Source: Agriotes lineatus
Taxonomy: Eukaryota; Arthropoda; Insecta; Coleoptera; Elateridae
Direction: 5' to 3'
Assembly (NCBI GenBank): GCA_940337035.1
Contig: OW679203.1
Span: 76,957,061 to 77,021,060, forward strand
DNA length: 64,000 nt
Of the stretch, positions 44,121 to 56,922 are shown one piece after another. The translations under genes and the position numbers were made by a program. The first letter of the stretch is position 1. Each line of letters starts with the position of its first letter. The notes under the pieces are model-generated. The model was not told where the DNA came from. It saw nothing but the letters and a program-made list of their open reading frames with translations, and did no database searches.

Positions 44121-46300
44121 TCTTCAGCAACTGTGAAGAAAGTCTAACCCATAAAGTTGGGCGAAGATATATTCTTTACCAAATCACTATCACCTCTCCA
44201 AGTCCACTAAAGATGACATCTTAACTGTTAGTTATAAGCACGGTGATGACCAAATTATTTCAGCCAACGATCTGAAAGTTTACCAATACATCATAGGAAT
44301 ATTAGTAGATAACTAGTTTAAATGAGTATTGAGCACAAGAGAGGAAGCAAGGCATACTGAAACGAACTATGAGACTATTAAACAAAGCAAGGAGTACAAA
44401 GGTTTGGCTACATTTATAACAAATATTGGAACATCCGACCAAACATAAAGAGAACAATCACTCCAAGTAAGTCAGCAACTGGAAACATTAGAGATGGACT
44501 GCTTCTGTAAGAATATCACCACTAGAACGTGTTAAAAAAAAGATCAGTAGAATGAAAGCGAAATTACTCGTCACTAATTTAGAAAGGATGGAAACCAAGC
44601 AACTACTATCATAAAGAAATTAAAAAGTGAGAGAATGTTCCATGAGAAATAAAGTTCTACACAAGAAAGAGTTAGGAAAGGGAAGCGTTTGGCGTTCGAG
44701 AAACAAGGAAGCGGCAGCAGCCTTAGCCCTCTTCTAAGATGTTTTCATCATATTTACCCAGAACGATTAGCAGTAGTAAGTATATCATTGGAATATCACA
44801 CATAGTACGGACAACCTTTTTATGTAGAGGTACTATTGTTCCAGTATTCTAACATCCAACTTTTGTTAAAATGTCACCTTTAAACGAATCTCAGAAGGCC
44901 TTAATTCGAACCAGATTTAAGAATGGGTAAGCATAAGGGAAATTGGGCTTGAGCTCAGAGCTAAGAAACGCACTGTCTAAATCGCTAAGGAAAAATCCGC
45001 GATGCTCGAACGATCAGAAGAAAAGAAGGAACAATTAGGCAACTGAAATTTTTAACAATTAGTATATTGATATTTTCGCTGTCTTGGTTTTCTATGAAAC
45101 AGACTTTGACATTTCAGCCGTAATACTGTTGATAATCACAGCCCTTTCCGTCTTCAAGCTTTTTATTGTTTTAAATAATCGTATTGTCGTTCTTCTTGCC
45201 ATTTGTTGAATTATTTAAATATATTTAATTGCCTCGGGTTTGTCGTGCCTCCTGTCGATGACAGGGAAGATACTTTAGTTGTTATTAGTACCTTGTTGGA
45301 AGTTAGGCAGCTTCTACAGAGCTTGTAGATTCTGTATATTCATACTTTCCCTTCTCGTAGCTAGAGTTTACCTACTGTTATAATCAGAATTAAGACTAAG
45401 ATTATTTTATATGTGTAGGTATACGTTATTCGTGTATTCAGTTTACGGACACCCGATTTAAGCTTCTTCCTATCAGAGAGGACAGTGAATATTGTCAATA
45501 TACCGAATTTTATCCATCCTAATAGTTTTAGGGCCACTTTGCTGCAGAACAATAAATCCAATAGCGATCAGTTCTAGCTACCGCCATCTTAGGTGTTTAA
45601 TATACATTATTGCTGTACCATCAGTTTATTCGTAATCTAAACCACTGCATGTAGGTGATTTTATGAGCGAATTAAATGTTAATAGGTGTATGCAAAGTGT
45701 ATATTTCTCTGCACCCAGTTCAACGACAGCTCCAAGCCAATGTTGCTTCCTTTTGGGATAGGAAAGACTAAACAGCTTCTGGGCGAAAATTTATAATCCA
45801 GTGGCGCCCGGAGATTTATTATTATCCATTTTATGTCCTTTCCCAATTGAGTTAGCAAGCAATGCCTACACTATCAGAATAGACCCACGTCTATCTCCCA
45901 CTGTAGTAAGCTGGGTGTAAAGTGTAACAGGCGACATTTTGAGTGTTTTACATTAAAACACACAAAGATTTAAAAATGAACGACGCTAAAACTGATGAAA
46001 GTAGAACACTGTCGCAAAGAGGTAAGCACAGTGCATAATAATAAACACAATTCGATAGAAGCGACTCCCACCTATAAGCCCTAAATTTGAACGTGAATAG
46101 AATGTTGCTATTGGTAAGCCAGTCGCACACAACTAAAGTTTAAAGTCCAAAAACTTAATTTTTCACGAGTTATTAATTTTCAATATGTAAAACTGGCCTT
46201 TGAGCAACCAAGGTTGGCCCTGTACTCGATAATAGATATACTGTTTTCTAAAAATATTAACCAACTTTGCTGCAGAAAGCCATGTTCATTTCCATTACAA
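44121..46300. other. Decayed repeat sequence, no intact gene
   Basis: The first 600 bp probably continue the decayed LINE. At 44872-45050 the + strand reads MSPLNESQKALIRTRFKNG and, after a shift, SIREIGLELRAKKRTV, a helix-turn-helix-like start that could come from a Tc1/pogo-type transposase. This is weak. I looked downstream of the receptor exon for its missing terminal exon here and did not find one. Confidence 0.35.
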
Positions 46301-46307
46301 TACTTAC

Positions 46308-47216
46308 ATGCTTAACCAGTAGACTGCAACAAATGGTTACTGATAAAACTTCAGATACATGTACAAACAACCACAATAAGAAGCCGAAGATATATTCAAC
46401 TGCTACAGTTTCTGCTCTAAGCAAATGCGAGAATATATAGTAAGACTGTAGAGTTATTTCACAACAACTGAAAGCTAAGGTGGGTACAATCGACATAATA
46501 CGAGATTTGTTAACGATTTCAACTGTTTCATTCAACCATTGTTGAATACTGGCAATTATGTTCACTCGATTGTGCATCTTAGCGCAATTTATTAGTTTCT
46601 GCATAGATTGATATCGAACCACTAGCGATAGTACCCAGCACCTCAAAACAACGTTTTGATAGACTTTGTAGAAATACAATATGACAATTGACGAAAACGA
46701 AATACAAAAAGGAATATTACTCAACTGGCCTGATAGACCGCCAAATATACCAATAACTAAAACAATGCACGTAAGAATAATCGAAAATATAGTAATATTT
46801 CTTGATTTTGTGTAATTTATCATAACTCCATGTTGCTGAATTCTTTGGTCAACTTTAATTATTCTGTTAATATGACGTATTACTACGTCCACAGAAACGA
46901 TATTGTTAATAAACACAGTGAAGACCACAAAAAGTAAAATATGCATTTCGTATTTTAGGAACTTTTTCTGTAGGGATGTGTGGGCTTCAAATGTATAAAG
47001 TATGTCATGTATTAAAAGTATATCAGCAGTCAAGCATAAAACCCACAGGTAGAAAATTAATTTATATGCGCTTAAATTGTTGAGTTTTACAAAAACTCTA
47101 TCTGTTACTGGCCCGTTTACTTTAAACTGAGCTGAACCAATCCACATCAAAAATGTGTAGCCAGGTAATAATTCTGTCCAAAAATCCGAGTTGTGCTTCA
47201 AATCTAATACGTCCAT
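46308..47216 (-). CDS. Insect gustatory receptor (Gr family), partial: large exon only
   Basis: 303 residues from ATG 47216 to a GTAAGT donor at 46307-46302; reading through the donor would add 17 residues to a stop at 46257. Hydrophobic segments lie at about residues 51-71, 91-113, 140-160, 168-200, 241-263 and 272-300, six or seven membrane spans. Inter-helix spacing and the long loop around 200-240 resemble insect chemoreceptors of the Gr type, ligand-gated cation channels in taste neurons. Family members end in a short exon with the seventh helix and a TYhhhhhQF motif; I could not find it within the next 1.2 kb. The frame stays open upstream to about 47285 (IEPLSQFVIVVQQLASVR), so an earlier start or upstream exon is possible. 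Codons are intact, which suggests a live or recently lost gene. Confidence 0.68.
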
Positions 47217-47289
47217 AGTCGTGGTTCTTACAGAAGCTAATTGCTGTACGACAATAACAAACTGGGACAATGGTTCAATATAATGCTAT

Positions 47290-49071
47290 GCGGAACAACC
47301 ATAACATAAAAACAAGTAGGTATCGTAATGGATTAAATTGTTAGGTTATTTATCTATTATTACGCAATTAGTAGATTATTCTACAGCCTTGTCAAGTAAT
47401 AATAACAAATAATTTACCACTATTTGAAGTTGAACTCGGATTTGGCTTTTACAACTATAACAATATTGTCTCAAAATATAAAGATATGCCAGTTTGCTCT
47501 CAAATTAATAATTCCTTAGCGAAGGACAAGCAAATAGCACCAATCATCATATACCGGACCGTTCCTTTGAAGTAAGTATCTAACTCCTCGAGAATATTTA
47601 CAGCTCTTCTTGTAACGTATCGGGGAAGATTATTCTTTCGTTCTCCTGGTGTGTTGTTACTCTAGGTAGCTGATGCGTGGGTTATAGTCTATGAACTACA
47701 TCCAATGAAATTAGTCGAAAATAGAACGTTTATTAATGTTAATATTACAATAAGCCTCTTTCCTTGTTTTACCTATGAGTATATGTTTATAATTACCTTT
47801 TAGTCTTTTTAAATTGCCCTGTTTATTTTATTTGAATATTAAAAATTATTTATTTGGATAGCTCCTGAAAATCAGCTGTGGATTCCTTTTATCTAGATTG
47901 CTTATTCTGAAAATTGGTGTTCCGATTTTAATTTTGACAACTCAAAATAAGTTCCGCCAAATGATAAGTCAAACAACTTTGAAAATTCAAAGACAAATAC
48001 TTGATTGTTACATTTGTTATATAACAATATCAAACAGTAACTAGTTCCTTAATAATTAATTCACTTTTAATCTTTATTTTCTTTCAGTGCTTATTTTAAA
48101 TACCTAAACTCATTTACCTTGTATTTGAACTTATCAATGTTCTCGGCAGTAACCAACTCGTCCCACTCTGCTACCGACCACAACTGCTACACCAAATAAA
48201 CACGTTGAAGGCCTCCACTGACAACCAAAATGTCAAAACTAACTAGAATCAGGAACAGAAGCCTCCTCACAGCATGGATCCAAACAGACCCTAGTCGTTG
48301 CCACTTATCTCCAACACTGTATACAAAACTACTCTCCCAAAGTATTCCACCGACCAGTACCAAGAACTCCGCACAAGGAAAAGACACCAGACCTCAATTG
48401 CCAAATCCTTCAACGATCTCCTCGAAACCCTCCTTCCTTGTCAACAGCTCGCTGCAATCCAACTCAATCGATGTGCAATGTCAAATATAATTCCTCAGTA
48501 AACTTAATTCAATATTTCTTTATATTTAACTTCTTCTATAGATTAGCACTGCTTTAGTTAAATGTTCTCACGATTTTCTTAGTCTTGCTTCATTTTGATA
48601 TAATCATCTTCTTATTCTGAAATTTAATTTTTATTCCAACTCGCAAATTTTGTCTTGATTGTAACCCTTTTTACTTTCCAAACATTTTACTTTTTAAAAT
48701 AGAATTTATTTCATAATTTCAAGTTACAAAACTTAATTACAGCTTTACATTCTCAAATTTGTTATCTTAATAATCAAAACAAGGTCCTTAACGATATCAT
48801 AATTTCTCCATCAAACACACTGTATAAGCTTTATGTTGATTTCTACCCACTATATGCAATGATCTATCTCTTTTTTCTTTTCTAATTACATCCCAATTAT
48901 TCAGATACCCAATTCACATTCAAATTGATCCCTATAATATCCAACTACAGTAATCCCTTAATTCTATTTTAAAATTGACTTTTATACCCATATCCATGCC
49001 ATTACAATATATATACACACACATGTACAATTAGCAATTATTCTTGATTTATAACTGTACTATCTATATCC
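47290..49071. other. AT-rich stretch, one possible LINE-tail ORF
   Basis: At 48298-48501 (+) an ORF reads YQELRTRKRHQTSIAKSFND and LLPCQQLAAIQLNRCAM. C-rich codons unlike the AT-rich surroundings suggest it is the end of a transposon protein, perhaps a LINE ORF2. I cannot assign it. The rest holds nothing recognisable. Confidence 0.35.
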
Positions 49072-49230
49072 GCGGCTTATGCCGCATGTAAAATTTAGGA
49101 CGAATTGAATAATTTTTATTGCACTAAAGAAAGTCTTAAAGGCATGCTACAGTTGGGAAATGTCGCCTGACCTTGCTTTTTACTACAATTATATGCTGCA
49201 TAATAGACTATTAACACAAAAATGATTGTT
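49072..49230 (+). repeat. Dispersed repeat, copy related to 31463-31560 and 15250-15300
   Basis: Starts ctatatccgcggcttatgcc and continues ttattgcactaaagaaagtc, matching the inverted copy at 31463-31560. Its later part (accttgctttttactacaat) matches 15253-15292. Together the three copies outline one repeat of at least 160 bp. Confidence 0.65.
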
Positions 49231-51590
49231 ACGCTTAGTTTGTAGTTGTGCATGCAATATTCGAAATAGCTAATTAGATTCTACTTTTAAGTATTTATTG
49301 AATACATTTTGCCCTGAACGGTTAGGCAACCCTATTTACATCTTGACAAATTCTGGCAATTCACAGTTATATTGTTATCAATTTGGCCCATATGCCTTCA
49401 TTCCAATAGTTTTTTGTAAAATTTGTACTTAAGCCTTTTTTGTAAACGGATTCGAAACGCTCGACCACATAGCTTACGTTATGCATGGGCAGGATAGTGA
49501 TCATATGTGCTAACCCTACCTGTAGCTGATTGCTGTCGATTTTTTCTGGTATCGCTGTTCCTGGGCCTAGGTACTCCTGCAGCTCACTGCGAGTTTTCCT
49601 CCCCCCTTCTTGGCACGCTTCCCAGAGAAATTGCCTCCAGGCTGCTCGGGGAACTGCATGATATGTCGCACCCACTAGTTGAGCACAATATGTCCCGTAC
49701 CTGCATGGTTTCGTAATCGTTTAACATTGTATAGTTGTACATAACCCATGGATATTCTTTGGCACGTCTATTTTTGGGTAACACTTTTTAACCGTTCTCC
49801 AGTGAATTATTCGAGCGATAGCTGCATAATTACGTATTGAATCAGTAAGTGTACTTACCTGGCTGCTTCCGTAATCACAGTTTATTATATTAATATGGGT
49901 GTCGTTATTTTACAATGACAGTGTATTAACCTGTTTGATTAGCATCGCGTTTGACAGATTGTTGTAGCCTGTGGGAATTATTGCCGTTATTAATTTAGTC
50001 ACCCGCTTCAAAATTAACTTTTTAGATGAAGCTTTTGAGCGATATAAAATAGGTCGCTTGTAATATAAACGAGGCACTATGAATTTATTTTAGGAACATT
50101 ACAACTCTTGTAAGGCTTTATAAACAAGTATATTCCGCCTAGTCAAAATGTTGAGCATTGTAAAATCGACTCAGTAAGCTAACATTCGGGGTTGATCGTT
50201 AGCATCTCCCTTCACTTGCGCCGTTCTTGCCCAGTTTACATTTTTAGACCGCTCTCTACCTCACAGAGTTCATTACAATAATAAGAGCTCCTGTTGTTTA
50301 CAGTATTATTTCGTCTTACCACGACATTTTTATGTCTCTTCAGGACGGAGTTCTTAGTTATAATAAAAGTCGCTGATGCTTACTACTTTATTTCTTCAAA
50401 TTATAATTGTAAAGTACCTACAAGAATTTAATGTTCTATTGCCAATTGTATTAAGCAGCACTATTCTTTTAATGTGACGTAAAGTAACAAACGACTTCAA
50501 TTTAGTTTAATTATCTCAGCTGGTTGGGATACTGTAAATAAAAAATGATATTTTTTTGAAAATTTGAATGCCCTATATCTTTAAAACGAAGAGTTTCAGG
50601 GCCTATGTTCATATGAAATTTTCTCCTTGAAATAAGTTTTTCTGCCTTCATTCAAAATCCTGCTACAAAAATGTGGACCACCATGTATATATATTTATAA
50701 AATGTTTTGAACTATTTATACATTTATATGTGTTTATATGGCATAAAATTCAATGCACTATAGAACCAATCTTTAATAAATCTCGTTACTAGCTTGACTT
50801 GATGTTATGGTTGTAAGCTTGGTGTATCTCAACCTTGGGAAGGTCTGACCCAAGGATTTGTGGGCGTCGAGGACCGAACGTCCTTTTCTATAGTTTCTCT
50901 TTCAGCTTCGCTGAAACTCCAACCCTCACGACGAGTTAGCCAACCTAGTCCGATATTTACCAGCTGGCAAAACATCAAGTATAACTTTTTCCAACAAGTA
51001 ATGGTCAATCTTTGCTCCCTTCGTCACCTGTAGAAACTGCTAGAAGACGAAACATCACAAAACCAAACACAAGCCAGGTCACACACAAAAAGTTTAGAAT
51101 TGTCAACCACAAGTGTCATGTTAACCGAAGCATGTGTGTTTAAACTGAGCTGGTGGACGACCGTGGTCCCATTCAGTAAGACAATAACGAACCCTCATTA
51201 TTAAATGTAATGTACCTTGTAGTTTTAAACAACACAACTAATAGCCGTAATAAGTAATTGTTTTCTGTGATAGTTTTCCTATTAAAAGTAATGGAAAGTT
51301 TGTTTACAAACGCCGACTGAAGCGCATGGAATCCGCGTGTCAAGATATTTGCTTTGCCGGTGGTGATACTGCGGCAAGACTTTCCCGCCAGCAACGTTCT
51401 TTGTTAAATGAATGAAGGAATTCCCGTGGATTCGTATTTACAACGAGACCCATATACATGAGATTGTCGAGAGGTTTTATATCTCGTGTAATGAATTGGA
51501 CGTAGAATTTGACGCTACGGGTTTGTAGCTCTTCCTGGAAGATTTAGGTTATATACAGGATGGTCGAGAACATCTATGGGTGGAGATTAG
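49231..51590. other. No gene recognised; possible single MITE end near 50690
   Basis: A minus-strand open stretch (49675-49367, RSELQEYLGPGTAIPEK) is not recognised. Around 50690 the minus strand begins catggtggtccacatttttg, a sequence like the ends of some insect mariner-type MITEs, but no partner end was found. Confidence 0.35.
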
Positions 51591-51593
51591 ACA

Positions 51594-51860
51594 TGTCGCT
51601 GGAGCAGCGCCGATGTCTAACTTGAGTACTGGAATCTGGGTTGGTGACTAAGCTTGTCACCGAATCAACGCTGAAGCGTTCCCCAGTATGGACAGGAGTA
51701 TCGTGGAGGTTTTGCATTTGTCGCCGGACCAGCGCCGAAGTTCAACCAGGTTAGTAGGTATGTACTGGACTATCGGGCAAGGATCATGCCCGTCGCTGTG
51801 GGAAGCATCTTGAGCAGATTCCCCAATAGGTGTGTGGGGCTTAAGAGAAGTTCTTGATTA
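51594..51860. repeat. Degenerate tandem repeat of about 65 bp, four units
   Basis: tgtcgctggagcagcgccga at 51594, tgtcaccgaatcaacgctga at 51655, tgtcgccggaccagcgccga at 51720 and cgtcgctgtgggaagcatct at 51789 head similar units (spacing 61, 65 and 69 bp). GC content is higher than the surroundings. Confidence 0.6.
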
Positions 51861-52279
51861 AATGAGGACTGATAACGCTCTAAAATGTACCAAGAAATAA
51901 CAATACCCATATACAAAAACGGAAGTAGATTTTTTTTCGGAAACGTTCACGTTTTAATATTTTTTATTTTGCAGTGTGGCGAAATACCCATAAAAATAAG
52001 ATGATTATTGAAGCTCCATAAAGAAGTTTCAGAGAATATCTCAAGTTTACTCTTCTTACAAGATAACGAGAGAGTTGTTGGAGAGTAGGAACGAAGACAG
52101 ACGCGAGTTTTAGCATCGACGGTAAACCTAAAATATAGCTATCGCCGTGCAATTTTCGGAATTTCGAAACCGGAGCTATAGAAGAACAATAGTGTAAAGT
52201 GAAAAAAGTAGTGCAGTTATTAACGAAAACGGCAGTTAGCAAGCACAAAATTGAGCATTACGAGCGGGTAAAAGTCGAA
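51861..52279. other. No feature recognised
   Basis: Nothing recognisable beyond short chance ORFs. Confidence 0.3.
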
Positions 52280-52552
52280 CAGCGAGTGTGATATCTGAGA
52301 CGTCAAGCGCCGCGCGCCGTAATAAACAAATGAAAACGTACAGTTTTAGCATATCCATATCGGATTGGCGCGACAACTGATGTCATAGGGACGATAATCC
52401 CGAAAGGCGCGAGTAGTAACGGCACGCGCTAATGCACCGCCGGACTGGAGCATCTTCAAGAGCACCTCCTTTTGAGCAGTGGCGGAACGCGCGGTAAATT
52501 AACGGGATAGCTACGTAAATAAAAGCCGCGCGAATGGACGATATAAAATAAA

Positions 52553-55500
52553 GTGAAGGAAAGGAAAACCAGTGTAAGCCTAGTTGAAGACTTCTTTAAA
52601 AGTAAAAGAAACACAATAAAACAAGATAATAGTGATAAGACAACACCAGAAAAAGAAACCTTTAAAAGGAGCAGAAAAACGCCCAGGTCGCATACAAAAG
52701 GAAACAAAAACAAGCAAGAGACAAATACGGAAGAAGAGATAGAGAAGTTTGAAAAATCATTGAAGAAATGAGCAAACAAATGAAAGAGAACATAAGCGAA
52801 TTGCAAAACATAAGAGAAGACTTAAAAGCAAACAACAATGAAATAAGATGTTACAGTTTTAATTACTCAAATCGACATTGATCATATCTTTTGTTCAACA
52901 TCGGGTACAAACTACAGGGTTTGCCGGCTTTACCAGAAAACACAGATCTCAATGTGTCGGAACAGGTGTTGTTGTCCCAGTTACCCGCACTTAGCTCAAT
53001 CGGGAAGGCGTAGTTCGAAAGCTCAAAGAACAACCGGCGGCACTTACCCTATGGTTTGCTTAAGATAGATGCCTAGAGCGCCACTTGTTTCTAGATAGGG
53101 AATGGCTAACGTGTTAGAAATAAGAACACACACGTAGCCTATGGGGAGGTCCTCCAGGTAACTGCACTCTGCTACAGCGTCCCCTCCGCCAAGCTCCTTC
53201 GGGCCTGTTGGTGTATACACGGGGTGGCCTTGCGACAAATGGCTTACCTTGATGGCCACACCCTATAGAGCATTAAAAGAAAACACTAGCGCAAGTCCAA
53301 ATCTAGGGGCGTTCTTAATTGAAGGGCAGGCTTTGGGTTCACACTTAATTACACCCGGATTTTGCCGTAATTAACTAATGACTAAAGGGTTCAGCAACAA
53401 CAAATAACTAGACTGGAATTAATCAAGATTAATGTTTAATAGACCACCCAGCGGTGAGTTTAAATTTAATACAATGAGAACATCCTAACTGGAATTTCGG
53501 GGTCCCCTAGCAAAAGTTGACTTATTCTAAGCATCATTAACAAGTAAGCAGAAAAAATCGCAGGAGAGACGCCCCTGCGTGTAATAATTAATTTGAATAG
53601 TTCAATCGAGCGGGCGTACGCAATGTCCATTATAAACTTAGATAGCGCACGACAAATGGTCGGTATCACTTCACACGGCACATAATTAAACAAAGCAAAA
53701 ACACAGATTTTTTCTGTAAACAATTTTACCTTGGCCCCAAAGCGTGTCTTCGGCGGAAGTGGTGAACCAGGTCCCCGGTAGAGTCGCTTGGCAGAATGAG
53801 GGCTGCAGTGCAAACGGAGTTGTTGGGATGAAGGTTCAGGGACTCCCCAGTAATCAGGAACAAGAGATGACGGCCTCCGATAAAACTCTGGTGAAACGTG
53901 ACGAGGTGTTGCAAAAAACCCCAAGAAGAAGGCAGATAAGGGTGGGCCGGAACCCCTCAACGGTTGTGGAAGAAATAACAGCAGCCAATACGACAATATC
54001 GTGCGGCGAGCACTTTCTATTTACAATAAGCCCGGCGTTGATACACAAATTTTGCATAAAGCAATAGTTTTCCACACTTAACAGGGAAAAGTTATTTGAG
54101 GTTTAAGATGACGTCTCTTAACAGATCGGCAATTAAATCCAAGACCTCCCCCGGGAGGCAAAACTAGATGAGACGCCACTGCTTATCGTAACGACGCCGG
54201 CTACATTACTTCACTACATGCTTCGCCGCGCGAACTTTCAAACACTAACAAAAATTATCGCCTCAAAGGCTCGAGCTCGACTCACTTAAATGTTCAAAAA
54301 CCGCGTGCGACCACAAAGTTTGTTAACGAGGATTGTCCAGATCGTCCCCCACTGCAACAATACTTGCCGCACCGGGGGCCGCGAAAACCACACACAAAAC
54401 GGCTCAGAAATTTACAACTTGTCTCTCTGTTCGTGACTAATTAATTCGAAGTTCGCGGGTGAAAAATCGCGGCCTAATGGAAGAAAGGTTGGAACTCCGA
54501 AGCTGACAATTCTAAATGTGCGGCTGACCAAGGGCTTATCAAACCTTATTTCAATGGTCCCAAAACCCGACGCAGAGCGTGGGCAAGAATGCAACCTTGC
54601 ACTATTTCTCCAAGAGTTGCGAAACAAATAAACTTACTGCGTATGCTTTAAGCGAGAGGGGCTTTGAACATTCTAGAAGGAATTTCTTGCTGTTGCAATA
54701 AATCCCAGGGTGTCGAATTACGAGATCAATTTTCAAGAACTTTGGGCGTTAAGTTGACTGAAAGAAGACCTAAGGCTTCAAGGCCTAGCCTCATAATTGC
54801 TTAAGATAAAGAATTTGATTTATTTAGGCGTTAACGCCCGATTGTCGAAACAAATACGCACTTGTGCACTGAACGAAGAATGCTTGCTAATACGAATTTG
54901 AATGTAACTATACAGGGCCGTAATCAGTAAGAATTCGGGCAGAATATTTTTAACTAATTTTGTTAATGACAACCTATAGTTGGACTGAGAGCAAAAACGG
55001 CTTAACGAGGTCGAATAATCTAACAAAGAGCTAAAACGAAAAATTGAAAAGAAATACGCGCCCTGAAAGAAGAATTAGTAAAGAGGGAAATGGAATGGGA
55101 AAGGAAAAAGGAAGCGCTACTAGGCGAAATAAAGACGTTGGAATTAGAGAATAATAAGCAGTGGGTGGACTAGAAGAAAGCACTAACCGGAAAAGTGTCA
55201 ATGGTGGAACAAAAACTGGAAATGATCGAAACGAACGAGAAAAAATGTAATATAATGATAAAAGGAATAGGATTCGATAAGAACGGAAAAGAAATAGAAG
55301 TGAAGCAATTCCTAAAGAACAACATTAAAGTAGAAGCAGAAATAAAGTAAAATTCACTCAATTGAAAATCCAAAAGGACTATCGATAACCATTGTAGAGC
55401 TGAACAGCTGTGATAATAAACAAGCCATAATGCAAAATAAAAATAAATTAAAGGAAACTATAATTTACCTAGAGAATGACTTAACCTGGAAGGAGAGACA

Positions 55501-55643
55501 GATATAAAACAAGCTGAGGAAAATTGCATTTGAGAAAAAAGGCGAGGGAATAAAAAAAAGGGTTGAGTACAAGAAAACCAAAATTGGAGATGCGACTTAT
55601 ATATGGAACGAAGGGCTGGAAGATGTCGTAAAACAGTAAAAAA
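52553..55643 (+). pseudogene. LINE ORF1: coiled-coil RNA-binding protein, split by an LTR
   Basis: Starts around 52553 (KERKTSVSLVEDFFKSKRNT) with a basic region (RSRKTPRSHTKGNK) and then a coiled coil, broken by frame changes near 52770. It stops at 52848, where an LTR enters, and resumes at 55030 with ELKRKIEKKY, EWEREKEALLGEIKTLELEN and then a globular part (IKGIGFDKNGKEIEVKQFL, LTWKERQI, EDVVKQ) to a TAA near 55641. ORF1 proteins of this kind form trimers through the coiled coil and bind element RNA. Several stops (for example in place of the residue after QWVD) make it inactive. Confidence 0.7.
52849..55025. mobile_element. Solo LTR, 2,177 bp, 4-bp duplication AAGA
   Basis: Begins TGTTACAG and ends TCTAACA, with AAGA on both sides (52845-52848 and 55026-55029). 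TGTTA...TAACA ends with a 4-bp duplication fit a Ty3/Gypsy LTR. No internal region or second LTR is present, so it is a solo LTR left by recombination. Orientation is unclear. ORFs inside (for example 53744-54067) are not recognised. It interrupts the LINE ORF1. Confidence 0.78.
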
Positions 55644-55702
55644 ACTGAACAGCTCTACCACTAAAACAACTACGAAGACTGTAATAGAACTCCTCTATGC
55701 GG

Positions 55703-56840
55703 TGTTATATCACTTATTTATATGATAAATTAAAATAATAACTTACCTCACAAACGTCAATATTTGACATACAAATATTGTTCAGTTATATCTTTCTAAT
55801 TATTTAAATATTTGCTCCAGCTAGTCAGTAAAGCTAATTAAATCCTCTTTACCCTCAGCTGAATGGTGCTTCGTAATAACAAGTATTACTGATTGTTCAA
55901 CTATTTGATTAATATAAAGTAATTTTATAGTTACTTTCAGGTCTTTTACTGATATTCTAAGTATCTTAATGACATTCAGATATGTTTATTGACTTGTCAA
56001 TGACGTAAGGATAGTCAAGTTTGTTTTAGATAACTTTTAATCAATATTTAAAACCCAAAATCCCTAATTTACATTTCCCAATCTTAAATTAAATCAAAAG
56101 GTTAGAATTTCTAAATATAATGGCCTAAAATCGCCGAGTACTCAGAACACTATAAGAATTTAGATAATTAATAGTAATTCTTAGTTCTAAATACAAGTTC
56201 ACTAATATTAAACACACAATTTAAATATTCTTGAAGTATTCCAAAAGTTGTTCGCAAAAGTTATGAAACAAACACTGACCTTAGCGTCGCTTTAGCGTAA
56301 CCTGATCAGCAACCTATAGAATTCCTCTGCAAATGAAGCAGGACAGCTAACAGTAACTGGCTGGTTGAAATCTCCAATCCCCTCAAAAAAGCTCTTTGTA
56401 TGTTTTGTTATCTTCCAGATAGCACTTCTCAATTGAATGCACAACACACACGTAAACACTGGCTCTACGTTAATTATATTGTAAGTTATTTACTTGGTAA
56501 TATAATTTCAATATGAAATTGAAAACACTTCAATTATCTCGACTTGATAGACGGTTTGATTTGTTGAATTTACTTTGTATCATTACCAGATACTTTCTGT
56601 GTAATGATCTTTTACTTAAATTCAATTAAAAATACCAATTGGTTGGGATTGAACCACCATCGGTTTTAATATGACCGTCTCGAGTCGAGTTTCAAATTGA
56701 ACTCTTTGTTATTCTGTTTATTTACTTCTCTTTGGTTACCCGTAACCATTCACAACACATCGACTGTACATAAACTTTTTAAATTAACTATCTGGATATA
56801 TTTTATATGAATAAATGTGACATGCAGACTGTATGTAACA
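55703..56840. other. AT-rich block between ORF1 and ORF2, probable insertion
   Basis: The flanking LINE is A-rich on the + strand, but this 1.1-kb block is not, so it is probably foreign. Its edges (TGTTATATCACTTATTTATA and, reversed, CACATTTATTCATATAAAAT) show a weak inverted repeat and TGT...ACA form. No target duplication was found. No ORF is present. Confidence 0.45.
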
Positions 56841-56922
56841 TTACAAGACGAACGGATATGATAAGTAAAAGTGATAAAATGCAAGTAACCAGTGTAAAGG
56901 GAAAAGCAAAGAAACTAAAAAT

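Noticed and set aside
49367..49675. 102-codon minus-strand ORF
   Set aside because: No family recognised and no supporting neighbours; kept only as a note in the intergenic entry.
53466..54067. ORFs on both strands in the 2.2-kb LTR
   Set aside because: Overlapping open frames in GC-richer LTR sequence; no recognisable product.
56641..56700. ggttcaatccc (minus strand), resembling a tRNA T-arm or polymerase III B box
   Set aside because: The stem has a mismatch, and no A box, anticodon arm or pairing acceptor stem lies upstream.
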